The notes under the pieces were generated by a model. The model was given only the letters and a program-made list of their open reading frames with translations. It was not told where the DNA came from and searched no databases. A stretch of DNA of 64,000 nt from positions 7,905,501 through 7,969,500 of the forward strand of contig CP136896.1 of the NCBI GenBank assembly GCA_034359265.1, given 5' to 3'. Below are positions 13,120-25,193 of this stretch, in pieces. Positions within the stretch are counted from its first letter, which is position 1, and the number at the start of each line of letters is the position of its first letter. This DNA comes from Canna indica (taxonomy: Eukaryota; Streptophyta; Magnoliopsida; Zingiberales; Cannaceae). The translations under genes and the position numbers were made by a program.

Positions 13120-13173
13120 GGTTTCGTAGTTTGAGATTTCACCATCTCTTCTACACCTTGTCTCGATCCGAGA

Positions 13174-14496
13174 ATGACACTAGAGTTGGTAGCATCTTCA
13201 CCTCCTAGGTTCGATGACTCAAATTTTGATCTTTATAAATATAGGATGTACACTTATTTAAAGACTAAAGGTTTTGGTGTCTTTAACATGTTACATTGGG
13301 AATTCATTGAACCTAAGGTTGACATGCATGCTTGGAGTGAATTAGATAAGAAAATATTTAAGTATAATGGAGATGCCATGAATTGTATTCTATGCACATT
13401 ACCAAATGACATCCTAGATAAAGTCATGCATTGCTTTTCGGCTTATGACTTATGTGTCACTTTAAATATTTTATATGATTATGCCAAAACAGAAGAGATT
13501 GACACTTTTGATGAAGATTGTGATGACAATGGTCACTCACATACTACTAATTTTGGTTTTGATGTACATAGCTCTTCTAGTCAAAGGAGTAGCTCCAAGA
13601 GCCGAAAAAGGAAGGTAGTGTGCCATGCATGGAAGGAAAAAGGGCATGTGAAGAAGAATTGCCCTACTATGAAAAACAAGGCAAAGAAGAGGTCAAAAGC
13701 TTCTACATCATCATCACATTCAAATGAAGCATCCTCTTGCAATGACTATGAAGCTACTTCAAAAGTTTGCCTCATGAGTACCAATGATGAGGTACACTCT
13801 TTCCCTTCTAGTCATAATAATGATAATGATACTACTAGCTCTTCTAGTTCATTCAATATGTCATATGAAGAACAAGTTGAGGAATGTCAAAAAATGTATG
13901 CCTTGCTTGTTAGAAAAGATAAGGAAAATGATATGTTTAATTCTCATTTGCATGAATCCAAACTAGAAAATGAAGAATTGAAATCTAGGTCATTTGATTC
14001 ATGCCATGATAATATAGAACTTGAGCTTAAGGGTTTGAAGCTTAAAAATAACAATTTAGAAAATGAGAACTGCATGTTAAAATCTCAATTACATGCATTG
14101 CATAAATCCATGAATGAATTGAAAGGTGAGATTACTTTTTTGAACAAGAAAGTATATGAATTAAAAAATGTTTCATCTCCTAAGAACACTAAGATAAAAA
14201 ATGCCTATGTAAAGAATGCCAATGTTCACCATCATTCTCATGTTAGGCATTCCACATTTAAACCTCATGCTCAAAATAAAAATATTTCATCTAAGAATGC
14301 CCATGCTCATCATGCCTCCTATGTTAAGCATTCTAACATTAAATCTTATGTCCATGTTAAAAATGAAAAGAAAAAGTTTCATGGACATTGCTTTTGTTGT
14401 GGTATATATGGTCATGCTATTCATGATTGTGCATTCAAAAGAAATCCAAGTGTTGCTAAGACACTTTGGATTCCTATGCCATCTAACCCCCAATGA
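13174..14496 (+). CDS. Copia-type Gag protein of the non-autonomous element, internally shortened
   Basis: A 440-aa open frame starts 54 nt after the primer-binding site. The N-terminus (RFDDSNFDLYKYRMYTYLKTKG) resembles the N-terminal block of copia Gag polyproteins (DUF4219/UBN2 family). Most of the UBN2 core is absent: the frame passes from TLNILYDYAKTEE at about residue 110 to a Ser-rich linker. Two zinc-knuckle positions are visible. CHAWKEKGHVKKNC (about 150-163) has Trp where the second Cys should be. CFCCGIYGHAIHDC (about 408-421) is intact CX2CX4HX4C. A charged coiled-coil-like stretch lies at about 225-330 and a His-rich stretch at about 350-395. No pol frame follows. It would form capsids and bind element RNA. 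It may be functional only in the company of an autonomous partner. Confidence 0.85.
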   Translation: MTLELVASSPPRFDDSNFDLYKYRMYTYLKTKGFGVFNMLHWEFIEPKVDMHAWSELDKKIFKYNGDAMNCILCTLPNDILDKVMHCFSAYDLCVTLNILYDYAKTEEIDTFDEDCDDNGHSHTTNFGFDVHSSSSQRSSSKSRKRKVVCHAWKEKGHVKKNCPTMKNKAKKRSKASTSSSHSNEASSCNDYEATSKVCLMSTNDEVHSFPSSHNNDNDTTSSSSSFNMSYEEQVEECQKMYALLVRKDKENDMFNSHLHESKLENEELKSRSFDSCHDNIELELKGLKLKNNNLENENCMLKSQLHALHKSMNELKGEITFLNKKVYELKNVSSPKNTKIKNAYVKNANVHHHSHVRHSTFKPHAQNKNISSKNAHAHHASYVKHSNIKSYVHVKNEKKKFHGHCFCCGIYGHAIHDCAFKRNPSVAKTLWIPMPSNPQ

Positions 14497-17400
14497 TCCA
14501 AAGTCATTTGGGTACCAAAGATCTCATCTTCTATTGTAGGGGGAACTACCACACAAAGGTGAAAGATTGGTGACGTGTTGAAGTTGACCAAAGAGTTGAA
14601 TGAAGAATCCTTTTATGGTTGCAACTTCAAGCTTTCACCTAGATGCCTTAGGTAAAATTGACATCAAATATTTTGGTATCATCTCCTTACTTTGATTTGC
14701 TTTATTTAAGTTGGAGTTATGATACATGTCTAATTTGAGTTATTTTCCCCGCTCTTGTAAAAGAGTTCTGGAAATGATTTTTTATTTTGATTTCCCGATC
14801 TCTTCGGAGACCTATGTAGCCTGTAATGGGCTCATGCGATCTTGCGGTTTTAAATTATAGGTTCATTGTGACCTTTCGGTTTTCAACCAATAGGAAGGGT
14901 TGGAGATCTATTTTTTAAACATTTTATATTTTGAGATCTCTTAATTCGTTTCGGATTCACGATAATTTATTTTGAAACAGATTTCAAACCATTTAGCAAA
15001 GTGAACATTGATAATGCTACATGATGCTTCTCTTTGCTTTTTGGTTGGGGTAACTTGCTAAGTAGCTATATTATCTCCAAAATATTAGTGTAACTTATTT
15101 GCAAGTTATAAGTATTTTAGGAAGATAAATTAGAATGAAAAAGATTAGTTTGGCAAATTATCATGAATACGATATAACTTAGATAAATTCAAAATCTTAG
15201 TGTTATACCTCAATGTTTAAGCTTAAATAATGTCTCAATACTCATGATTAGAATTTCAGGTTAAATCCTTGAATTTTCATGAGTAGATAGAATCTTAGCA
15301 CTTAGGCAAATCTCATTAAATGAAACTTGTTATAGGTTGATACTTACTATTAGAGATATTTCTTTAAGTCCAAACTAGTTAAACATGTTTAGGGACCTTA
15401 TCCCTCAAATGTTTCACATCTTAAGATCCCTTAGATTTCTTTTGATATCATGATAACTCTTTAAAATGAATATCTACTATCTAGCATAGGTTAAGGTTTT
15501 TTAAATGAAACTTTACATTGAACCATTGCTATTTAGTATATTAGCTTGCTAGTTGGTATATAAATCCATTTTGATACTAATAAAACCTCATTGCAAGTTA
15601 AGAAAGTGGTAAACATTGAAGGCTATGCTATCATGAAGAAAATTGAAAAGTAAACGACAAGTTTGGCAAAATTCTATTGAATAAGGTATGTATTTATTTT
15701 ATTTTAAAAAAAATATTTGTATTAAATATTCATGTTTAATGTTGTCTCTATACTCATGATTAATTTTGCATGATAAATGTTTGAATTTTCATGAGTAGGT
15801 AATTTTATGATAACTAAGCAATTTCATGATATTAATATTGAATGAAATTGGATTAGTTTGAAATTTCATATTAGAGACCTCATTTTGAGTTAGTAGTTGG
15901 AAAATATGTTTAGATACACACATGATATGATTCTAGGTGTTTAATCATGAAAATTCATGTGTAGATGAAAAATGTGATAAGTAGATCACATTAGAGGACT
16001 TAAGCTTGGAAAAACTTGATCCAAGTCAACAAATTGACTTGGACATTTTATTTTAAGTCCAAACTTTATAAACATGTTTAGAAATAGGTATGACATATTT
16101 CTAAGCACTTAGAGTGAAAAATTTATATGGATATGGATGGAATGACATAGAGGTCAATTCATGCTTACATCTTTTGAACCAAGTTGACCCAAGTCAATCA
16201 ATTGACTTAGAGGTCTCATTTTCAATCCATATTTGAAAAACATATTTAGATTTACTCATGAGAGGTATCCATAGGTTTAAGTTTGAAAAAAAAAATATGA
16301 GTAAATGATAAGATTGACACTTAGCAAGCTTCATGACAACTAGCTTAGTCTTGAATGAAACCATGCTAAGTTGATATCTTGACTTAAGGATATAATTTTT
16401 ATTCCAAAGTTAACATACACTCTTTACATGATCATTTTATGGTGTCATAAAAGTTTGAATAAAAATTGAACATGCTTTAAGAATAACTAAAAATTAAGAA
16501 AATGCTATGCCACCCAACAATTGATAACATTTTCAGTTATCTCTAGAAGAATATAGAAAAATCCTTTTAACTGATTCTTGAAACTGCACCTAGGGGTGGC
16601 AATTTTATCCTCATCTGCACCGTATCTGATCCATATCCGCAAGTAAAAATGGATATGGATAAAGATACGGATTTAGAAAACTTATATCCGCGCGGATATG
16701 GTGCAGATACGGATATGACTGTGGATCCGCACCGTATCCGCACCGCCTATCTGCGTCTCTGAATTACTATTTTACCCATATAAGTTATTAATATATATAA
16801 GAGCTCTATGGTAATTTCATGTCAAGATGAATTTTGAAGTATATTATATATTTATTTTGGATCAATGAATTGGTAATTTATTGATTTTTTAAACTAAATA
16901 TATTATTTTAATATATTATTATTAAATACGGTGCAGATATGGATGCGGTGCAAATATCCGTATTTGAAGCGGTGTGGATATGGATATCCATATTCACATC
17001 CGTAGCAGATACGGTGCGGATACGGATGGGCGAATATGGGGTGCGGTGCGGATATGGATAATCCAGTATCCGCACTGTATCCGATCCGTTGCCAGCCCTA
17101 ACTGCACCCTCACTGAAAAATCTAGGTTCTTCAGTAAAATTTTTGAAAAGTTTCATCAAGAATCTGATTTATAATGAAAATTTGAAGTTAAATTTCGAAA
17201 ACACAAAGTATCATACTTCTTGAAATATCAATCTTTCCAATACTATAATTTTTCTTCAAAAACTTCAAATGAAAACTCATGTATACCATTTGGATTCCAT
17301 TTCTAATATCATTCACACAATTTCTTGAGTAAAATCATTTCTATGAATGATTTTGATATCTTGAATGATAGCTAGAAATATCCACATTTTTATTGAAATC

Positions 17401-18314
17401 AATATAGGATGGAGAATGAACATAGAAAATTCATTTTGAGTTCAAACTTGATACATGCATTTCAAATGACAATTCAACAATTGGTATCAAAAAATTTCAT
17501 CCAACAATATGTATCAAAACTTTTCATCGAAAATAAGAATCTGATTTTGAATGAATTTAAAAGTTTGCTTTTTGAAAATATGAAGTATATACCTTGACCT
17601 AAGTCAACAAAGTGACTTAGAAATTTCATCTTAAGCCCAAACCTGATTCATAGACTTACATTCTCTCATGTTTGATGTCTAGATGCCTAAATATGAGAAA
17701 AACATGAGTAGATAGCCAAAACTTGATACTTAGCATTTTCATATTTTCATGCTTATTTCAAATGAAAACGTGCTAAGTTCATACTTTGATTAAATGACAC
17801 TAGTTTCACTTCAAACTTGATATACATGATTTAAATGACTATATCTTGATATTTTGGAAGTTTGAATGAAATCTAAAAATATCATGAGAAAGATATGAGT
17901 ACATTCATACTTGAGTGCATACATGTTTTTTATTTGAATTCAAATCATGTATGATTTTGTTTTCATATCAAATATTTGTTTTTTTCATCCCTTTGGTTGA
18001 GATTGTCATGTTTCATAAAAAATCTTTAGAGTCTCAACTTCATGAAAAAATATTTATTTTTCATCCCTTTGACTATGTTAACCTTTCTTGCCCTTTTTGA
18101 TTGATATCAAAATGGGGAGAAAATCATAAGTAAATGGGGAGAAAATTATATATAAAGGGGAGGAAAATATATGAAATCCATGCATATATATAAGGGGAGT
18201 TTATTTTCATAGATATGCATGTTGATAGGGGGAGAAATCCCTTAGTTGATATCCTCTATGCTTCAATGTATATACTTTCTTAAGGATGTTTGTCATCATC
18301 AAAAAGGGGGAGAT
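14497..18314. other. Non-coding internal region of the gag-only element
   Basis: About 3.3 kb of AT-rich sequence besides the MITE at 16591-17100. It lacks pol motifs in any frame. Recurrent phrases such as CAAGTCAATCAATTGACTTA and AACATGTTTAGA, ACTCATGA, TTTGAATTTTCATGAGTAGA suggest it was built by internal duplication. It ends in the polypurine tract AAAAAGGGGGAGAT (18301-18314) next to the 3' LTR. Confidence 0.8.
16591..17100. mobile_element. hAT-type MITE, complete, 510 bp
   Basis: Terminal inverted repeats TAGGGGTGGCAA / TTGCCAGCCCTA. A perfect 8-bp target duplication ACTGCACC (16583-16590 and 17101-17108) identifies the hAT superfamily. The interior is rich in GCGGATATGGATA-type motifs and encodes no transposase. 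Sister copies lie at 60263-60769 (complete) and 4343-4490 (fragment). Confidence 0.95.
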
Positions 18315-19807
18315 TGTTGGCTTTAGGTTTTCAACCTTAATCTCGGTTTTGATGATAATAAATATGGAACTAATATTTCACTAAGAAATCTTTCAGGTTC
18401 CATATTAGTTAGCGTTCGATGTCCTCGATCGAACGTATCGAAATAAATTGGAAAATCGGAAGGGCATTGATAGTCGCGCTCAGGTTCATCGCAGAAATTT
18501 CTCGAAGCTTGATGAGTGCACCAAAGTTGCATTGGATGAGTCCAAAGATCAAATGAAAAGCTCTCCAAGTTGATGCTCGTTGAAAGCCGAAACCCAGAAA
18601 TGAAGCGCGCAAGAAAAAGGGCTGAAAAATCAATATCAGCCTATGTTCGGTCGATCGATCAGTCGACCGAAGAGTGTAAGAAAAAAGGCAGTAGTCCTTT
18701 CAGTCGATCGAACAGTGCCAAAAATTGGCAGTGGCTACTTCGGTCGACCAGGCGGTCGACCAACAGAGGCCAAATTCTGGCAAAGGACGCGTCGATCGAC
18801 CGGACTGCGTATTGCCAAAGACGCAACCTACGTCGATCGACCGATGGGTCGATCGGATTGCGGGAATACAGTTTTGCATCTGGGCGGTCGACCCGTTAGT
18901 CGACCGCACAGAGAGAATAGGCAGTGGTCGCTTTACGCAGTCGATCGGTCGGTCGATCGGCCAATCAACCGAGCGGCTGTAATGGCTAGATTTTAGCCCG
19001 TTGAGCTACTGTTCCTTTCAGAGGTTATATATATCATTCATATAACTCATTTAAACCTCTCTCCCACTCTTACATATTTCATTGAGCAATTAAAAGGGAG
19101 TTTTGAGCCTTCAAAAGATTAATTGCTTGCGCTCGGTTCTTCCGCCGACAACTTCTTCAAGCGCACACTCTGCTTCAACTCGGGAATTGATTCGTGCTCT
19201 ATGACTCAGCGAGTTGGAGGTTCCAAGGCTTGGAAAAGAGCATTTGATTTTGGTTTTATTCTAAGCTCTTTTCATTGTAATTTTAACTATTTATTTGAAC
19301 TTGTTTTTGTTGGATTTGTGCGTGTGGAAGACCTAGACTGTTAGGTCTTATGTGTGGAAGTGGTTACCTTGGTGAAAAGGTGTAAAGCCATTTGTGTAAG
19401 CATAACTTACTAGGATTAGTCGAGTTGTCCCTTAGGGTTGAGGTGGAAGAGTGCTCTTGATAAAAAGACGGAGACTTTCAGGTGTGGAAGTGTCTTAGGT
19501 CGAGAGTGCGACTCTTCGAGTTAAAGTCTTCATTGTAAGGGAAACAAGAATTAATTTAGTAAACCTAGTTTGGAAATCCTAAGCGGGGTGCTTAGGTAGT
19601 GGAGTAGGCATTGGGGCCGAACCATTATAAATTTGTGTGTTTGCATTGATACTTTATTTGTGCTTAATTGTTTTATCTTGCTTTCGCATTTAATCGCATA
19701 ATTGCAACTTGCCTAAACGATTTGAGAAACGAATAAAATTAAATTTAGGCTAATTAATTAGATAACATACTATTCACTCCCCTTCTAGTGTTGTCATTTC
19801 GACTACA
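18315..19807 (+). repeat. 3' LTR of the gag-only element (1493 bp)
   Basis: Begins right after the polypurine tract with TGTTGGCTTTAGG and ends TTTCGACTACA, followed by the TACCT duplication. Near-identical to the 5' LTR apart from the block duplicated in the latter. GTCGATCGA/GTCGACCGA motifs cluster at 18640-18970. Confidence 0.93.
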
Positions 19808-20697
19808 TACCTCCCTCACCCGAATGCCCTAGTAGCAAGGAGGGTTTGGCCCCCTTGGGATCCCTTAGGGTCAACTCATCCAACTATCGTCCTAGGATTT
19901 CAATGTCTCTAGGTCTCCCTAGGATCATTAATTTCCTAATTGTAGGTCTTTACAATTTTACAATAATTAGATATAATTTAATATACCCTAAGAATGTATT
20001 CTCTAGGTGTGAAATTATATCTAGGATCTCTAGAAATTATTCCTAACATGGCCGGCCACTCTAGGGTTCTTAAGGAACCACCTAAGAGGGGGCGGCATAC
20101 CCTTAATCCATCAAATCTTCCTTCTTTCATCAAGACACCAACCAATCAAGATTATATAACAACCAACAATATTCCTAAAGATTTCATCAAGAAACCAAGG
20201 GAAAAGAGGGCCAGCACAGCAAGGAAGGGACGGCCAAATTATCCAAAAATCGATCCAATTATCTAATTCAATACTAGAGAAACACATCAAAATCGACGAA
20301 ATCCCCATGACATAGGGGCAACGACATGAATGAAGATTTTGGGGGGGAAATGGCTAAACTCGTAGCCGTACGCCCCAATTTGTATTTAATGGGCCATGGT
20401 TGGCCCAAATTACCAAAACGCCCCCCACTTACGTGACTCGACTTCTAAAACTCATATCTAATTCGTTATAGCTCTGGTTCGAGTTCTGTTTGAACCTATA
20501 GACTCATCTCGATGTCCTCTATCATCTTAGCATGCTAAATCACATAATCATCCAAATTAAACTTTCCATAATTTTTTACGTCCAAAGCTAACTCGGTTCT
20601 AATCTCGAGATTTCCGCCAGCCCAAACTAGCTCGAGCCTACGATCTCCTACTGAATGACGAAAATTAATTAAATAAATTTTTGGTCATAACACTTGT

Positions 20698-22240
20698 CGT
20701 ATGACAAATCAACGATAATTGCCAAGCAAGGGGCCCTTCCCTAGCAATGTATCTCTCCCTAATACATTCTTTAAGGACTAATTTCGATGATCGTGTGATC
20801 CAACACGTACATACATCGGGAAGAAAACATCTAAGCCAACTTGTTATCCAAGCTCGCCAGTACTATGAAACCTCAAAACAACAAATCGGACATACAAGAA
20901 GTCCTCGGATAGCCGAGCATTCAACTGGTCGACACCTCGGTCAAAGTCCAAGCAGTCGAGCAAACCACCGACTCAAGGACCCACATTCATAATTTACCTC
21001 AGAAAAGGAAAGGTATCGAAGCACACCTCCAATACGAACAAATTCAGGAGGATGGCGAGCTACTTCACCCTCCTTGATGATCAACTCTACAAAAAAGGAT
21101 AATTTCGACTATTGCTCAAATGCATTAGCCGGCCATAAACAGACACAGTGATGGCATAAGTACACGAAGGTATCTGCGACAATCACATCGGAGGAAAATC
21201 CTTAGCAGCTAAAATACTCCAGGCTAGATACTTCTTGCCAACTATGAAGACAGACTACGGTCAATACATCAAAAGGTGCGACAAAGTGCCAGAGATTCAC
21301 CAAAGTCTCACAAAAGCATCCTGAGTCACTGCATAGCTCAAAAGTCAACTGGCTGTTTCACAAGTGGGGCATTGACCTCCTTGGCCCTTTTCCTCCGACA
21401 TCAAGACAAGTCAAATATTTGGTAGTGGCGATGGACTACTTCATCAAATGGATAGAGGTCGAACCCCTAGCCTCGATTGCGATCGAGAAGGTCAAGAAAT
21501 TTGTATGGAAAAATATCATTTACAAGTATTGGTATACCTCATGAACTCGTCAGCGACAATGGCACACAATTTACAAATAGGCAGTTTCAAAAAAATTTCT
21601 CGGACCTCAACATCCAATAGCTCTTCTCCTCGGTAGAACACCCTCAAACCAATGGCCTCCCCAAAGCGGCCAACAAGGTCATCCTAGCATGACTCAGAAA
21701 CAAGCTTGACCAAGTTAAGGGGCATTGGGCCGAAGAGATGTCTGGGTGCTACGAGGCTATAACACAACTACTCAGCCATCTACTCATGAAACTCCCTACA
21801 TGCTCATCTATGGGGTAGACGCCATGATCCTCATCGAGATCGCAGAGCCCGACCTCTGCAGGATAACCTTCAACGAGCAAAACAACTCAATGACCAGACA
21901 GGCCAAGCTCGACCTCATCGAGGAAGAATGAGAGCTCACTAAAATCATGGAGGAAACTATGAAACTCAAAATAGCTTGGAAATACGACAAGCATGTCAAA
22001 CCAAGAAACTTCAAAGAGGAGATCCAATACGAAGGAAGATCGAACTCCAAAGAAAGCCAACTAGGAGAGGAAACTCGCCACGAACTGGGAAGGCCCCTAC
22101 AAAGTCACCAAAGAAGTCGCGAAAGGCGCTTACAAAATCATCGAACTCGTCGGACGAGAACTCTTGCGAACATAGAACACAACCTCCTTACGATCCTACT
22201 ACAACTAAGCATTCTCCCTTAAACTACAAATGGATGGTGT
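20698..22240 (+). pseudogene. Tat-type gypsy RNase H end and integrase, decayed
   Basis: Continues the pol frame cut at 10061: QINDN, ARGPSLAMYLSLIHSLRTNF, VIQHVHTSGRKHLSQLV. The integrase core is readable across frames: HKWGIDLLGPFPPTSRQVKY at about 21360 (first Asp), ELVSDNGTQFTNRQFQ at about 21545 (second Asp) and VEHPQTNG at about 21633 (the Glu region, here a variant). The C-terminal part at about 22090 reads GPYKVTKEVAKGAYKI. Multiple stops are present. Integrase would insert element cDNA; this copy is dead. Confidence 0.82.
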
Positions 22241-23094
22241 ACTCTTTTTCCTTCGCTGCAATTTTCTCCCACAATGATTTCCCTTTGAAAGATTTTAACA
22301 AGGCACCACCACGCGTAGGCCGAGCACACCACTCGGTGAGGCTCAATGTACCATCATGTGACAATTATTTAATAATATTGCTCTCATTTTTCTGCATATA
22401 TTCCTATGTCCAAATTATCTACAATTATTTCCTAGCACACAATGGAGGAACCTCCACTATCTCGGGACAAGCACACAGACAGACAATAGCGATAGCTATC
22501 GTCTTGAGCGGTGCATCAATCCTCCTCAACCTTGAGTGCGGTTCTTGGCCATCAATGCCACTAAACGAGCTCCCACGCTCTCGATGATCCGAAGTGCTCC
22601 TCGCGAGCTCAGTTTAATACCGAAACTCGTCCTCGGCCCTAAATGCGGCCTCCGACTCCTATTAGTTTGGCTCGCTCTAAATGAGCATGACCCCTCGCGA
22701 GCTCAGTTTAATACCGAGTCTCATCCTCGGCCCTAAATGCGGCCTTCGATTCCTATTAGTCCGGCTCGTTCTAAACGAGCATGACCCCAGGCGTGGTCGT
22801 ACCTTACGCTCCCCGCGAACTCGGCTTGACCCCAGGCATGGTCCTTTGCCCTAAATGCGGCCTCCGGCTCCTATGAGTCCGACACACTCTAAATGAGCAC
22901 GATCCCATGCGCGGTCTTGCCAATTACGCTCCCCGACCGCGAGCTCAGCTTGACCCTAGGCGTGGTCCTCAGCCCTAAATGCGGCCCCGGCTCCTATGAG
23001 TACGACTCGCTCTAAATGAGCACAACCTCGAGCGTGGTCCTCGGCCATTAGTGTCAATAAACGAGCTCTCACGCTCTCAACAACCCGAAGTGTG
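22241..23094. repeat. 3' untranslated tandem repeats of the Tat-type element
   Basis: At least four diverged units recur at 94-121-bp spacing around 22632, 22726, 22846 and 22967. Each carries CCCTAAATGCGGCCTCCG, TCCTATTAGTCCG/TATGAGTCCGA, CTCTAAATGAGCA and CGCGAGCTCAGTTTAATACC-like phrases. Tandem repeats between pol and the 3' LTR are typical of Tat-lineage elements. No open frame of note. Confidence 0.75.
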
Positions 23095-23168
23095 TGTTGA
23101 CATAATGTTTTCAACTTTGGTTTTAATCTCGATTTTGATGATAACAAATATGGAACTAATAATTTCAT
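23095..23168 (+). mobile_element. Truncated copia-type LTR start
   Basis: TGTTGACATAATGTTTTCAA, then TCTCGATTTTGATGATAACA and AAATATGGAACTAATAATTTC, matches the first about 75 bp of the LTRs at 7148, 11378 and 18315, then breaks off. Confidence 0.75.
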
Positions 23169-24110
23169 GCAGAATTATATCTTATAAATTTCAGCATCTA
23201 CATATTAATTCCAGCATAGTATTTTCAGCACATACACATTTAATTTTCAGTATAACCACTTGGAAATTCCATCTACATGCATCATGCAATTTCAATAATA
23301 AAATCAAAATATATTACTATGTTCAATTTCAATGCGTAGTACCATTAATCATGCATCAAATGATCAAATAGTCTACATAAAGCATCATATAAGAACCTAA
23401 CATTAAAAATACCTCCTCTTCCATGGCCGACCAACCCTAGGGCACACCTAGGACTGCTGCACAAAGCAAGGGAGATTCTAAGCCTCCATCTTTCACTAAA
23501 ACATCTCGACGATCAACCAAGCAACGATTTTATACAAGCTACCACACAAAAATCCTCAAAATACCTCATGATATGGGGCGGCACTTAGAGGAAGAAAAGG
23601 GGAAAGGGGAGAGGGAAAATCCACTCACCATAATAAGGAAGATAGGAAGGAAGACGATCTCCTCGCTCTCTGCAACGTCTAATCCCCGATTCCCTCATGA
23701 AAATCCGACCGATCACCCCTCCTCTCAAGAACTCACTCCCTCTCTACCTCTCAGGTTTCGTGCAGCTGTAGCAGTCGTACGGTCCCCATATTATGCATAT
23801 ATATATATATATAATTTAGTTGTCTAAAATTACCAATTTGCCCACAACTTAAGTGGTTCACTAAACCTCCTCTATCTCACTCAATTCAAGTCCGAATCCG
23901 GATCCGATTGAACCGCTGGATTCCACTCGGAGTCCTCTTTAAATCCATAACACATAAAATATTTTGCAATTAAAATTCATAATTAATAAAATTTTCAAAG
24001 TATCCGGGTCTCGCCTCAAGTTAAGCCCCAATGCTCGAACCCGTGTGCACCATCTGCGTCACACGCAATCCGCTGAAATCAATACACAAAGTATTTTAGC
24101 GGGTATTACA
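23169..24110 (-). mobile_element. Tekay-like LTR fragment in reverse orientation
   Basis: Ends on the + strand with GCGGGTATTACA (24110), the reverse complement of the LTR start TGTAATACCC. Internal similarity includes CCATGGCCGACCAACCCTAG near 23420, matching the GGCCGGCCACTCTAGGGTT area of the solo LTR at about 20050. No protein-coding gene is seen. Confidence 0.55.
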
Positions 24111-24474
24111 ATATACCAAAAAAATAAGAGTATCAATAAATATCATATATATGCAAATTTATAAGTGTAAACAAATTATTAAATATTAATTTAATTTAAT
24201 TTATATAATTGTAAAAGTAAAATATATATATATATATATATATCTCTTGTTAAATATGATTTTTGTTTATTACTAACACAATAATAAAAAGAGTAAAATG
24301 TTAATAAAATATAAATATGAAATCAATATTAATATTTTGCTTCTTATATAATCATATACATTTGTTCTGAAATATATTTATTTAGAGAGTAAATTTTTAA
24401 TAAAAATTCTTTATTAGAATCATATAATTTATAATAAAAAGTCAAAGCAATTATAATATATCTATAAAGATTTC
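24111..24474. other. AT-rich intergenic DNA
   Basis: Very AT-rich with short TA-dinucleotide runs. No ORF, RNA gene or repeat boundary could be supported. Confidence 0.6.
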
Positions 24475-25146
24475 AATAATCAAAATATATAAAGAAAAAT
24501 TACAAAAAAATAATATTTTATGGATAAAAATCAAATTATATATATATAATATAATATAACAAACTGAAACAAATTAGAAACTTAAAATTTTAAATTATTT
24601 TAAACTACATAAATATATTTGGTTTTAGAATACTATATATATTAAAAATAAACTCAAGAAATGATATTTCAAACACTCAAAAACTAATATAAAAAACATT
24701 CAATATATTAAAAATAGTTTTTACCAATTACTAAAATAAAAATAAATCCAAAATTTATAACATAAAAAATAGGCCGATATAGAAAAGCAAAAAAAAAGTT
24801 GCACTAAGAACAATTGTAATACTATATATATATATATATAACAAAATTAGTAATATTTTTATGGATAAAAATCAAATCAAATAAATATATAATGTAAAAA
24901 TTGAAACAAATTAGAAAATAAAAGATGTAAATTATTTTTAACTATATAAATTTATTTAGTTTTGAAATACTATTACAACAAACTTATGAAATGAAATTTC
25001 AAAAACTTAAGAACTAATATAAAAAATAATTCAATACAATAAAAAATATTTTTATTAATTATTCAAAATAATAGTAAATCTAAATTTTAAAACATCAAAA
25101 ATAGGCTTATATAAAAAAATACTAAAGAATATGCACCAAAAGCAAT

Positions 25147-25193
<47 letters not shown>

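Larger units (their letters stand above)
11378..19807 (+). mobile_element. Complete non-autonomous LTR retrotransposon, gag only (TR-GAG-like)
   Basis: Bounded by TGTTGG...CTACA LTRs and flanked by a perfect 5-bp target duplication TACCT (11373-11377 and 19808-19812). Order: 5' LTR, primer-binding site complementary to initiator tRNA-Met, gag ORF, about 3.8 kb of non-coding internal DNA containing a MITE, polypurine tract, 3' LTR. No protease, integrase, RT or RNase H is recognisable, so mobility would depend on an autonomous relative. Solo and truncated LTRs of the same family occur at 7148-8517 and 23095-23168. Confidence 0.93.
10062..20692 (-). mobile_element. Tekay-like solo LTR, itself split by a copia-type element
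   Basis: Outer boundaries are TGTCACACCCC at 10062 and GGTCATAACA at 20692, i.e. TG...CA ends. The flanks are CTTAT (10057-10061) and CTTGT (20693-20697), a 5-bp target duplication with one mismatch. After subtracting the nested element (11378-19807) and its duplicated TACCT, about 2.2 kb remains and contains no pol or gag, so it is a solo LTR. Excising it restores the gypsy RNase H frame S-D-S-(stop)-L-V-V-(stop)-Q-I-N. It is related to the LTR sequence at 1-4342. Confidence 0.8.

Noticed and set aside
10062..20692. 10.6-kb autonomous retrotransposon
   Set aside because: The apparent length comes from the nested 8.4-kb element. What remains is about 2.2 kb of LTR without internal domains.
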